64,000 nucleotides of DNA from CALCKU01 sp964607445. Lineage in GTDB: Bacteria; Pseudomonadota; Alphaproteobacteria; Caulobacterales; Maricaulaceae. The translations under genes were made by a program, and so were the position numbers. Below the pieces are notes generated by a model. That model had not been told where the DNA came from and made no database searches. It was given only the letters and a program-made list of their open reading frames with translations. The first letter of the stretch is position 1. Every line of letters begins with the position of its first letter. The stretch is taken from positions 118,341 through 182,340 of the forward strand of contig CAZSKN010000003.1 of the NCBI GenBank assembly GCA_964607445.1. Direction: 5' to 3'. This document shows, piece by piece, positions 25,602-34,182 of the stretch.

Positions 25602-26535
25602 GAAATTAGAGCCTTCATTAATGAAACCGGTCGTGTGTATCGCAGGCCCAACCGCAAGCGGCAAGAGCGCATGGGCGATTTCTTTGGCCAAAAAATATAA
25701 TGGTGAAATTATAAACGCTGATGCCTTGCAGGTCTATCGGGATTTGCGAATTGTGACGGCACGGCCAAGTCTGGAGGATATGGCTGACATTCCCCATCAT
25801 TTATTTGGTCATGTTGACGGCGCCATGCGGTATTCAACTGGCGATTGGGTACGGGAGGCGGTCGATATTATTATAACTGTTCTTGCACGGGGACGTTGTC
25901 CCATTCTTGTGGGCGGGACAGGGCTTTATTTCAAGGCGTTGACCGATGGTCTGGCGCAAATACCCAAACCGTCTGAAATAGGCTGGGCGCGCGCCAATGA
26001 AATCCTGAATGTTCAAGGTATCGCTGCACTGAGAACCGAGGCCGAAAGGTTAGACCCTATAGCTTGCGCTAAAGTGCTGGGACATGATCCACAGCGTCTT
26101 TTGCGCATTGTCAGCGTGGCTTTGGGAACGTCTGCACCGTTAAGTCAATGGCAAATGCAGACACGCCCGGTTATACCCGCAGGGTTTTGGCACGGGGCGG
26201 TATTAAAGCCAGAACGTGAAAAACTTTATCAACGTATAAATACGCGATTTGACAAGATGATTGCACAGGGTGCGCCGGACGAAGTCTTGCGATTGCGACA
26301 CCGAAATTTATCACCGGAACTAGCTGTAATGAAAGCCATTGGCGTGCCCCAACTAATGGCCTCCCAAGCTGGACATATGACAGATGTGCAGGCGATTGAA
26401 TTAGCAAAACGTGAAAGTAGGCGTTTTGCCAAACGTCAATTTACTTGGGCGCGTGGACAGATGCAGACATGGTATTCCATACAGAAGGCGCCTGATTACA
26501 CGAAGTTTGACGTCATGCTTGGCCGTTATGTGTGA
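25600..26535 (+). CDS. miaA: tRNA dimethylallyltransferase
   Basis: A 311-residue enzyme adding a dimethylallyl group to A37 of tRNAs that read UNN codons. The P-loop GPTASGKS, the substrate Asp in INADALQVY, GGTGLYFKALTDG and the C-terminal RESRRFAKRQFTW are present. AAGGG (25588-25592) is well spaced for the ATG at 25600. ATG 25621 (MKPVVCIAG) would match the shortest homologues but has a poor ribosome site. It is divergent from serB with overlapping start codons. Confidence 0.94.
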   Translation: MKLEPSLMKPVVCIAGPTASGKSAWAISLAKKYNGEIINADALQVYRDLRIVTARPSLEDMADIPHHLFGHVDGAMRYSTGDWVREAVDIIITVLARGRCPILVGGTGLYFKALTDGLAQIPKPSEIGWARANEILNVQGIAALRTEAERLDPIACAKVLGHDPQRLLRIVSVALGTSAPLSQWQMQTRPVIPAGFWHGAVLKPEREKLYQRINTRFDKMIAQGAPDEVLRLRHRNLSPELAVMKAIGVPQLMASQAGHMTDVQAIELAKRESRRFAKRQFTWARGQMQTWYSIQKAPDYTKFDVMLGRYV

Positions 26536-26619
26536 GAGAGATGTATCAAAGTGGCTGTCTAAATTGTCACTTTGTTTAGGCCGAGGAAAGCGTTATGGCG
26601 ATGAGATGAGATCGTCCCG

Positions 26620-27354
26620 ATGTTAAAATCGTTTTTCGTATTTTTTACGCATATGGATAAGCAGGCTTTTCGCGCAATCGCGATATTAGTCCTTATGATT
26701 ATATCTGTAGGTTTATTAATCGCCTATGGGCGCACACATCTTGTGTTTTCAAATCGTGATGTGCTGGACTGGTTTACACATGTTAGGGGAACGCCGTGGG
26801 CATTTCCTTTGACGGCATGTGTTTTTATGGCGGCGGCGTTTTTTGGCGTCCCACAATGGGGATTAATTGCCGGGGCGGTGATCGCTTTTGGGCCTCTTTA
26901 CGGGGCAGTGTTTTCTTGGGGAGCGACTTTAATGTCGGCGAGCCTGAACTTTTGGCTGGCCCGTTATTTGGGGGCAGATAGGTTAAAACATTTTGGCGGC
27001 GACCTTATGAACCGGATAGCCCGACTTGTCCGAAATAATGGATTTGTCACAAGTTTTACGGTCCGGCTTGTGCCGACGGGACCTTTTGTGCTGGTGAATA
27101 TGGCAGCCGGCGTATCACATATGAAATTCGCAGCATTTGGCTTGGGCACGGCCTTGGGAATTATCCCGAAGATTGCGGCAATTGCCTTTGTTGGACGCGG
27201 TGTGGGTGAAGCGGTTTCCGGGCAAGGCCCTTTGTTAGGGGTGTTATCATTGGGCCTCGCAAGCGTTTGTGTTTTGTGTATGTTATGGGCGAGATCACGG
27301 CTATCCTCGCGAATTCGTCCGGAGGTTGGTACAGAAGCAAATAAATTGAATTAA
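26620..27354 (+). CDS. TVP38/TMEM64 (VTT domain) membrane protein
   Basis: A 244-residue inner-membrane protein. The VTT-domain core is visible: FGVPQWGLIAGAVIAFGPLYG, then LNFWLARYLG and FTVRLVPTGPFVLVNMAAG. These are the re-entrant loops and amphipathic helix shared by DedA and TMEM64 proteins, some of which scramble lipids. About five hydrophobic segments. MDKQAFRAIAI at 26653 is an alternative start. Function here is unknown. Confidence 0.85.
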   Translation: MLKSFFVFFTHMDKQAFRAIAILVLMIISVGLLIAYGRTHLVFSNRDVLDWFTHVRGTPWAFPLTACVFMAAAFFGVPQWGLIAGAVIAFGPLYGAVFSWGATLMSASLNFWLARYLGADRLKHFGGDLMNRIARLVRNNGFVTSFTVRLVPTGPFVLVNMAAGVSHMKFAAFGLGTALGIIPKIAAIAFVGRGVGEAVSGQGPLLGVLSLGLASVCVLCMLWARSRLSSRIRPEVGTEANKLN

Positions 27355-27508
27355 AGTAGGGCTTCGGCACGGGCTATGCTTGCATTTTACCATTGGAATG
27401 CGTCATATAGACATAAGTAGAATCAAATAATACCATTACCCATTTATCAAAGTCGTTCTGCATATATTGGGTGATATTGCGTTACAATAATAAGGCTGAT
27501 TAACCGTT

Positions 27509-28543
27509 ATGTTCGGGTATTTTTCAACAGATATTGCCATTGATCTTGGCACTGCCAACACTTTAATTTACGCGAAAGGGCAAGATATCGTTTTAAACGA
27601 ACCGTCTGTCGTGGCCTTCTCTATTAAAAATGGCCGTAAGGAAGTGCATGCTGTGGGTGAAGAAGCCAGCTTAATGTTAGGGCGAACACCGGGAAACATT
27701 GAAGCTATCCGGCCTATGAAGGACGGGGTGATCGCAGATTTCGACGTCGCTGAACGTATGATTGCACATTTTATTAAAAAGGTTCACGGACGAAACCGGT
27801 TTATCAAGCCCAAACCAAAGGTCGTGATTTGCGTGCCGTCTGGAGCGACAAATGTTGAAAGACGTGCCATTCATGAAAGTGCTTTACGGGCCGGATCGCG
27901 CGATGTTTATCTGATTGAAGAACCTATGGCGGCCGCCTTGGGCGCGGGGCTGCCCATTCATGAACCTTCCGGGTCTATGGTGGTGGATATTGGCGGTGGC
28001 ACGACCGAAGTTGCCGTATTGTCGCTTGATGGTATTGTGTATTCGCGTTCGGTACGTGTTGGCGGCGATAAAATGGATGACGCGATTGTGCAGTATATTC
28101 GCCGGACGACAAATCTATTATTGGGCGAGAAGAGTGCCGAGAAGATCAAAAAAGAAATCGGGTCTGCAATGATGCCCGAGGACAATGAAGGCATGACCAT
28201 ACAAATTAAGGGGCGTGATCTTATGAACGGTGTCCCGCGTGAAATTCGTGTCACCGAGGCTATGATTGTAGAAAGTCTGACGGAACCCGTTGAACAGATT
28301 GTCGAAGCTGTAAAAAATGCCTTGGAAGCCACCCCGCCTGAACTCGCTGCCGATATTGTGGATAAAGGTATCATGCTGACGGGGGGCGGCGCTTTGCTTA
28401 ATAATTTGGATACGGAATTACGCAAGCGAACAGGCTTGCCTGTGTCCATAGCGCATGATCCCTTATTTTGTGTGGTCCGAGGATCAGGAACTGTTGTTGA
28501 AAATCTCAGCAAGTGGAAAAGTGTTCTGACAAGCGGTATCTAG
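27509..28543 (+). CDS. mreB: Actin-like rod-shape protein
   Basis: A 344-residue MreB filament protein guiding the cell-elongation machinery at the inner membrane. Actin-fold nucleotide motifs are IAIDLGTANTLIY (phosphate 1), VVDIGGGTTEVAV (phosphate 2) and GIMLTGGGALLNNLD (adenosine). The N-terminus begins with the short amphipathic MFGYFS that binds membrane. First gene of mreB-mreC-mreD-mrdA-rodA. A ~150-base AT-rich leader precedes it; no promoter was assigned. Confidence 0.98.
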   Translation: MFGYFSTDIAIDLGTANTLIYAKGQDIVLNEPSVVAFSIKNGRKEVHAVGEEASLMLGRTPGNIEAIRPMKDGVIADFDVAERMIAHFIKKVHGRNRFIKPKPKVVICVPSGATNVERRAIHESALRAGSRDVYLIEEPMAAALGAGLPIHEPSGSMVVDIGGGTTEVAVLSLDGIVYSRSVRVGGDKMDDAIVQYIRRTTNLLLGEKSAEKIKKEIGSAMMPEDNEGMTIQIKGRDLMNGVPREIRVTEAMIVESLTEPVEQIVEAVKNALEATPPELAADIVDKGIMLTGGGALLNNLDTELRKRTGLPVSIAHDPLFCVVRGSGTVVENLSKWKSVLTSGI

Positions 28544-28569
28544 AAAGACGTTTAAAAGGTATTTGGTTT

Positions 28570-29517
28570 ATGGTTGGGCCGAGTTTAGAAAGATCACGAC
28601 AAAAACGCGTGATCACCCGCCTAACGATTATAATGCTGAGTGTTATCAGCTTCATTATGTTTCTTACATTTAAAGGCACTGACCTTGGCACGGGGAAGAT
28701 TCAAAACAGCCTCGAAGACGGTGTCGCGCCCATATTGACCTATTTATCTATTCCGTTGCGGGGCGGCGAGAAACTTATCTCGGATATGAAGGCCCGACAG
28801 GAAGTGTTCAAAGAAAATGAGACCTTGCGGGCGGAACTCAATCGATTGCGGGATATGGAAATGCGAGCGAATGCTTTGGCATTGAAGGTTGCAGAGTTTG
28901 AAACTCTTTTAAATGTGAATGCCGGTCAAGATATTGCGACCAACCAGATTGCGGCGCGGGCCGTCTCTGAGCGCCAAGGCCCCTTTGTCAGATCGGCCTT
29001 GCTCAATGCTGGGCGGGGGCAGGGCGTTGAAAAAGGCTATGCCGTGATGACGGTAAAGGGATTATATGGACATATTGTCAGGGTGGGCCAATCCTCTGCG
29101 CGTGTTCTACGTCTAACGGACCTGAATAGTCGCATTGCCGTTATGTCTTTGCGTACAGACGGGCGAGCGATTTTGAGCGGTGATAATACGAATTTCCCAA
29201 GCCTGTCCTATATATCCAATGCGGATGACTGGCAAAGGGGTGACGAGGTGGTGTCGTCTGGGGATGATGGCGTTCTGCCTCGGGGCTTGCCTATTGGAAT
29301 TGTCAGGCAGCTGAAAACGGGGGCTTTGAAAGTGGATCTGTATACACGCGAGGAAGCCGTAGATTGGGTGTCTGTTTTACCTTTTACGCCTATAACCGCA
29401 CCAGACAGCGAAGCTGTCCGTAAAGAAGACAATGTTGGCGCGGGAACAGATACACGTCAGACAGATGTTAACGAAGCTGAGACCCCGGCGTTAAACACCG
29501 ATGGCCAGGAGCCGTAA
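28570..29517 (+). CDS. mreC: Rod-shape-determining protein
   Basis: 315 residues from ATG 28570: a basic N-terminus, one membrane helix (about 21-40), a coiled coil (EVFKENETLRAELNRLRDME) and the periplasmic double beta-barrel, with GLYGHIVRVGQSSARVLRL typical. MreC links MreB to PBP2. Frames reaching back into mreB exist, but AAAAGG before 28570 and homology favour this start. The C-terminal ~35 residues are an acidic, disordered tail. Confidence 0.93.
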   Translation: MVGPSLERSRQKRVITRLTIIMLSVISFIMFLTFKGTDLGTGKIQNSLEDGVAPILTYLSIPLRGGEKLISDMKARQEVFKENETLRAELNRLRDMEMRANALALKVAEFETLLNVNAGQDIATNQIAARAVSERQGPFVRSALLNAGRGQGVEKGYAVMTVKGLYGHIVRVGQSSARVLRLTDLNSRIAVMSLRTDGRAILSGDNTNFPSLSYISNADDWQRGDEVVSSGDDGVLPRGLPIGIVRQLKTGALKVDLYTREEAVDWVSVLPFTPITAPDSEAVRKEDNVGAGTDTRQTDVNEAETPALNTDGQEP

Positions 29518-30032
29518 TGGATGTAAGGTTTAACGATCTTGCCGATAGCCTGCCTCAAGCTTTTTACGGGTTTGTGATCTTGCTGAGTTTAATGATCTTA
29601 GGCTTGATTAATGTTCGTATGGGCCCTTTAAACATTATGTTTTTATGGTTGCCATTATTTGGATTATTTTTATGGCCGCGTCATGCCGCACCATTGCTCT
29701 CATTAGTCTTGGTGTTTATAGCGGGATTGATCCAAGATGTTCTCAACGCGCAACCTCTTGGATTTAGCGCGTTGATTTTCGTGTTCACCTTTACGATTTT
29801 CCGTAATCGCTTGCCCCGAAAAGATATGAAAACTTTAAATGTTTGGAAAAACTACGGTCAATTGACACTCGGTGTTTCGCTTGGCTTGGTTATTTTGAAC
29901 GGGCTTATACAGAACACTGTCGTTATGTATTCGACTGTGTTACATGTATTAATAACAATAGTTATTTTTCCGGTTTATATGGCCATATGGCAGTTTATGC
30001 GAAGACTGATAATAGCTGTAGACGATTTATAA
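29517..30032 (+). CDS. mreD: Rod-shape-determining membrane protein
   Basis: A 171-residue integral membrane protein with five to six helices, the normal MreD size and topology. The ATG shares a base with the mreC stop (TAATG), so translation is coupled. QDVLNAQPLGFSAL corresponds to the conserved QD...PLG loop of MreD. It belongs to the elongasome between MreC and PBP2. Confidence 0.93.
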   Translation: MDVRFNDLADSLPQAFYGFVILLSLMILGLINVRMGPLNIMFLWLPLFGLFLWPRHAAPLLSLVLVFIAGLIQDVLNAQPLGFSALIFVFTFTIFRNRLPRKDMKTLNVWKNYGQLTLGVSLGLVILNGLIQNTVVMYSTVLHVLITIVIFPVYMAIWQFMRRLIIAVDDL

Positions 30033-30033
30033 C

Positions 30034-31944
30034 GTGACAAAAAACGAGATCGATACCCAAACCTTAACGCGCCGTACCCTTTTATTGGCGGGCGGGGGGG
30101 TTAGCTGTTTTGGCGTTTTAACCAGCCGACTTTATTATTTGCAGGTCATGCGATCTGAAGATTATCAGGTGTTATCGGATAAAAACCGGTTTAATTTCAA
30201 TATGCTGATTCCGTCGCGAGGTCGTATTCTTGACCGGCATGGTGAAGCCTTGGCGATTAATCGCCAAAATTATCGGGTTCTGATGCTACCCGAACAGGTG
30301 AAAGACATGTCTGTCACCTTAAATATGATCGGTGAAACTATTACTTTACGGGGTAAAACCCGCAAACGCATTTTAAAAGATGTGAAGGAACATGCGAGTT
30401 TTATTCCGGTGCTGATCGATGAAAACCTGGATTGGAATACCTTTGCCTCTATTAATTTACGAACCCCGGATATAGCCGGTGTAATCCCGGAAGTCGGAGA
30501 AAAGCGGGCTTATCCGAATAAGGGCGTTTTCGCGCACGTATTGGGATATGTTGGACGGGCTAATCGCCGGGATATAGATAAGGATGACGACCCTTTATTG
30601 CGTCAACCGACCTTTAGGATCGGCAAAACTGGCGTGGAAGCGTCCGTTGATAAATTGCTAAGGGGACAGTCTGGAAAGTTAAAGGTAGAGGTTAACTCCG
30701 TTGGACGTATTGTGCGAGAGTGGCCAGAAGACAAAGATCGCGCCCAACATGGCACCGATGTATCCTTAACGCTGGACGCGGATTTGCAACGCTACGCGGC
30801 CAAACTTTTTAAAGACGATAGCGGCGGCGCTGTTGTTATTGACACGCTGACAGGTGAATTACGGGCCTTGCTGTCGATGCCGACATTTGATGGAAACCTA
30901 TTCGTGTCCGGCTTGACGCGCGAAGATATGGTTCGCATGAATGCGGATGAAAAACGCCCTCAGTTTAACAAGGTAATCGGGGGCGGATATCCACCGGCTT
31001 CAACTTTTAAAATGGTTGTCATGTTAGCGGCATTAAAAGCGGGACGTATTGATCCTCGCGAAAAAATATATTGTGCCGGAAAACTTCGTTTGGGGAATCG
31101 AAATTTCCATTGTTGGAAACGCAAGGGACATGGGGCGATGTCTATGCGCGACGGTTTGAAAAACTCTTGTGATGTTTATTTTTATGATCTGGCAGACCGG
31201 GTCGGTATCGAGGCCATTGCTGAGATGGCATTGAAGCTTGGTTTAGGACAAAAATTTGATTTTGGGGTCGCGGGTCAAACACGCGGGATTGTCCCGAACC
31301 CGGAATGGAAACGGCGTCGATTAAATCAGAACTGGCATACTGGCGACACTTATAATGCCGCGATTGGACAAGGGTTTGTATTGAGCAGCCCACTGCAATT
31401 GGCGGTTATGGCTGCTCGGCTGGCTAATGGTCGACGTTCGGTTAACCCCTATTTGATTATAAATGATAATCTACCTGATTTTGAAGATCTGGATATTGAT
31501 CCTGTGCATTTAGCAATTGTGCAAGAGGCTATGTGGGCGGTTTGCGAAGAACCCGGCGGGACAGGCTATAAACCGGATGACTGGCATCTTGAAGGGATCG
31601 CCATGGCGGGAAAAACAGGTACAGGACAAGTCAGAGGTATTTCGTCGTCAGAGCGCCGGTCCGGGGTCGTTCGTAATCAGAGCCTTCCTTGGAAACTCCG
31701 CGATCATTCCATATTTGTCGGATATGCACCTTATGCCGCCCCAAGATTTGCCACCTCTGTTATTATTGAGCATGGTGGCTCCGGTTCAAAACGTGCAGCC
31801 AGCATTGCGCGCGCGTTATTGCAACGGGCTTTGGAACGTGACGGGCTGGCCAATAGGGCCACAGACGGGCCATCTGAAAACCCAGATATACCGTCCGGGC
31901 CGGCGTCGCAGCGCACGCAAACGCCACCGGGGCGACGGCTATGA
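30034..31944 (+). CDS. mrdA: Penicillin-binding protein 2 (elongation transpeptidase)
   Basis: A 636-residue class B PBP from a GTG start one base after mreD. Anchor helix near 14-33, pedestal domain (SRGRILDRHGEALAIN), then the transpeptidase with SxxK in YPPASTFKM, the second motif in KNSCDVYFYDLAD and KTG in AGKTGTGQVRG. It crosslinks peptidoglycan in the lateral wall together with RodA. A short Pro/Ser tail ends the protein. Confidence 0.97.
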   Translation: MTKNEIDTQTLTRRTLLLAGGGVSCFGVLTSRLYYLQVMRSEDYQVLSDKNRFNFNMLIPSRGRILDRHGEALAINRQNYRVLMLPEQVKDMSVTLNMIGETITLRGKTRKRILKDVKEHASFIPVLIDENLDWNTFASINLRTPDIAGVIPEVGEKRAYPNKGVFAHVLGYVGRANRRDIDKDDDPLLRQPTFRIGKTGVEASVDKLLRGQSGKLKVEVNSVGRIVREWPEDKDRAQHGTDVSLTLDADLQRYAAKLFKDDSGGAVVIDTLTGELRALLSMPTFDGNLFVSGLTREDMVRMNADEKRPQFNKVIGGGYPPASTFKMVVMLAALKAGRIDPREKIYCAGKLRLGNRNFHCWKRKGHGAMSMRDGLKNSCDVYFYDLADRVGIEAIAEMALKLGLGQKFDFGVAGQTRGIVPNPEWKRRRLNQNWHTGDTYNAAIGQGFVLSSPLQLAVMAARLANGRRSVNPYLIINDNLPDFEDLDIDPVHLAIVQEAMWAVCEEPGGTGYKPDDWHLEGIAMAGKTGTGQVRGISSSERRSGVVRNQSLPWKLRDHSIFVGYAPYAAPRFATSVIIEHGGSGSKRAASIARALLQRALERDGLANRATDGPSENPDIPSGPASQRTQTPPGRRL

Positions 31945-33059
31945 TCAATGCGATGATCTCGAAACTTTTTGAAGTCAACCTATTGCTAATTACGTTGATT
32001 TATCTTTTGGGCATAATTGGTGTAGGGATGATTTACGCTGCGACTGATGGGGTCTGGATGCAGGGGGCTGTCCAACATATGTTCCGCTTGGTGATGACAG
32101 GAGGGCTTTTAATCTGTGTGGCTATGGTTGATGTGAAGGTTTGGTATTCTCTGGCGTACCCGCTTTACCTTCTGGCTTTGGTTTTACTCTTGGCCGTTGA
32201 TTTTGTCGGTATTAATGTAAATGGCTCGCAACGCTGGCTCGACTTCGGATTTATGCGCTTGCAACCTTCCGAGATTATGAAGCTCGGACTGGTTATGGCT
32301 TTAGCCCGGTATTACCATGATCTAGAAGCGTGGCGTGTGTCCCATATTAGTGGTGTTGCTGGGGCGGTCTTACTCATCGCTCTGCCCGTACAATTTGTCC
32401 TGCGCCAACCGGATTTAGGGACAACATTATTACTGGCAGCGACTGGAATCGCGATTGTCTTTCTGGCGGGGATTAACTGGCGAGTGATACTATCGGCACT
32501 GATTTCGTTATTAATCATTATCCCGCTGTTTGTCCGGTTCGGATTGAAGGACTATCAACGATCGCGTATTTTGACCTTTTTTGACCCTGAACGCGATCCG
32601 ACAGGGGCGAGCTATCATATTACCCAGTCGAAAATTGCGCTGGGCAGTGGTGGGTTTTCTGGCAAAGGCTTTATGAACGGCACGCAGAGGCAGTCAGGCT
32701 GGGTGCCTGAAAACAGGACGGATTTTATTTTTACTGTTATTGGTGAAGAGTTCGGCCTTGTAGGAGGCGTACTGACTATGGGGATATATGCAGCTTTGAT
32801 TGCATTGACGATCTGGCTGGCTTTGCAATGTAAAAACCTGTTTTCGCAACTCCTTATTCTAGGGATTGTGACGACATTCGCACTGTATATATTTATAAAT
32901 TTGGGCATGGTTATGGGCTTGATGCCTGTTGTTGGCGTCCCCTTGCCGCTCATTTCTTATGGAGGCACGGTTATCTTGACTACCATGTTTAGTTTTGGCC
33001 TCGTCCTGTCATGTCAACTACATATGAAAAGCGAGTTACCCCGCGGCGGTGGTCGGTAA
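31941..33059 (+). CDS. rodA: SEDS peptidoglycan polymerase RodA
   Basis: A 372-residue, ten-helix SEDS glycosyltransferase that polymerises lipid II with PBP2. LDFGFMRLQPSEIMKLGLV, RQPDLGTTLLLA and the C-terminal PVVGVPLPLISYGGTVILTT are the conserved SEDS blocks; the catalytic Asp of the large periplasmic loop lies in the WVPENRTDFIF region. The ATG overlaps the mrdA stop by four bases. Its last 24 bases overlap the end of the convergent REC-Hpt gene. Confidence 0.96.
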   Translation: MINAMISKLFEVNLLLITLIYLLGIIGVGMIYAATDGVWMQGAVQHMFRLVMTGGLLICVAMVDVKVWYSLAYPLYLLALVLLLAVDFVGINVNGSQRWLDFGFMRLQPSEIMKLGLVMALARYYHDLEAWRVSHISGVAGAVLLIALPVQFVLRQPDLGTTLLLAATGIAIVFLAGINWRVILSALISLLIIIPLFVRFGLKDYQRSRILTFFDPERDPTGASYHITQSKIALGSGGFSGKGFMNGTQRQSGWVPENRTDFIFTVIGEEFGLVGGVLTMGIYAALIALTIWLALQCKNLFSQLLILGIVTTFALYIFINLGMVMGLMPVVGVPLPLISYGGTVILTTMFSFGLVLSCQLHMKSELPRGGGR

Positions 33060-34058
33060 GGCGATATCAGGATCAAGAGCGGGTTTGGATTTTGACGGAA
33101 GGTTAAAGGCTTTGCGAAGGGCGGGTTCGCTCAGGTTTAAAGCTTGACCAAGCGCATGAAAAAGCGGGTCTATGTCTTTCTGGGGCGCATTTTGTAACTG
33201 CGCGGCAAGTCGACTCAGACGTAAGGCACCAACATTAATGCACGTGCCTTTTATGGTATGGGCATTTTTTCTGAACGCTCCCAAAATGTTCAAGCTTGAG
33301 GCCTCTAAAGTCGGCCTTTCTATATTTTTCTTTTGCGCGTGCATCTCAGAGACGAGATCACAAATTTCCGACCAGAATACATTTAAGAGCTGGCGTCGTT
33401 GTTGCACGGTTGTCACGGAACACAGATCCGCCGTAATCGCCGTCTCGATTAAGGGAATATCCTGAACGAGAATCGCGTTAAAACCTGCTTCCATATGTGT
33501 CTTTTGCAATCGGGGCGTAGATGTATAGGTTGAAAGCCTTTGTAACGGCGGCTCTTGTTTTTGGTGGGGGATTTCGTGTTTCTCCTGTGATTTGAAATGC
33601 CTCCAAGCGTCATGGATGTCACCGGGTTTAAGGGGTTTAGGAAGAACGTGGTTGAAACCGGCTTTTAGATAGGCCCGTATATCTTCGGGATCGCTATAAG
33701 CGGTAAGGGCGAATATGGGTTTATCTGCATTGATATTCTCGCTGGCCCGAATATGTTTCAAGGCGGTTAATCCGTCCATAATTGGCATTTGAATATCGAG
33801 GACAATAAGGTCAAAGGCACTGGCTTCGCATAATGTCAAACACATCTTGCCATTATTAGCGAGTGTGACCTCATGCCCTTCGCGCAGAAGTAAGGTCTTT
33901 GCCAAGAGCCGGTTAGCATAATGATCATCAGCCACAAGTATCGATAAAATTTGGGTGTTTTGTGAAATGTTTTTTCCTTTCATCTCGAACAAGGTCTCTG
34001 TCTCGGGGTTATAGATACCGGTCACACTGTTGATCTGTGTATTTAGATTAACAACCAC
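33036..34058 (-). CDS. Response regulator receiver fused to an Hpt domain
   Basis: 340 residues with two phosphorelay modules and no kinase or output domain. The receiver (about 37-155) has the acidic pair Asp44-Asp45, phospho-acceptor Asp88 in VLDIQMP, Thr119 and Lys141 (LPKPL). The Hpt domain (about 215-320) has acceptor His267 in NAHTIKGTCINVGA. Such proteins usually pass phosphate between hybrid kinases and final regulators. The N-terminal ~35 residues may be non-coding: the GTG at 34058 has no good ribosome site, and ATG 33980 is an alternative. It overlaps the 3' end of rodA by 24 bases. Confidence 0.85.
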   Translation of the reverse strand: MVVNLNTQINSVTGIYNPETETLFEMKGKNISQNTQILSILVADDHYANRLLAKTLLLREGHEVTLANNGKMCLTLCEASAFDLIVLDIQMPIMDGLTALKHIRASENINADKPIFALTAYSDPEDIRAYLKAGFNHVLPKPLKPGDIHDAWRHFKSQEKHEIPHQKQEPPLQRLSTYTSTPRLQKTHMEAGFNAILVQDIPLIETAITADLCSVTTVQQRRQLLNVFWSEICDLVSEMHAQKKNIERPTLEASSLNILGAFRKNAHTIKGTCINVGALRLSRLAAQLQNAPQKDIDPLFHALGQALNLSEPALRKAFNLPSKSKPALDPDIALPTTAAG

Positions 34059-34182
34059 AGGTTTTATAAGGAGAAACAGTAAACAATATATGTATAATCG
34101 CTTCTTTGTTATTTAAGCTCCGGTCTTGACCTTTGGAAACAATTTGTCGAGTGTACGAAAAAATTAAAAATAAGGTATTAGT

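Noticed and set aside
26545..26574. CAAAGTG/CACTTTG hairpin after miaA as a terminator
   Set aside because: The loop is long (about 14 bases) and only TTTAGG follows, so it is too weak to call.
27355..27508. Possible CtrA site (TTAA-N7-TTAA) before mreB and in other leaders
   Set aside because: Only half-sites such as TTAACC were found in the leaders examined; none had the seven-base spacing.
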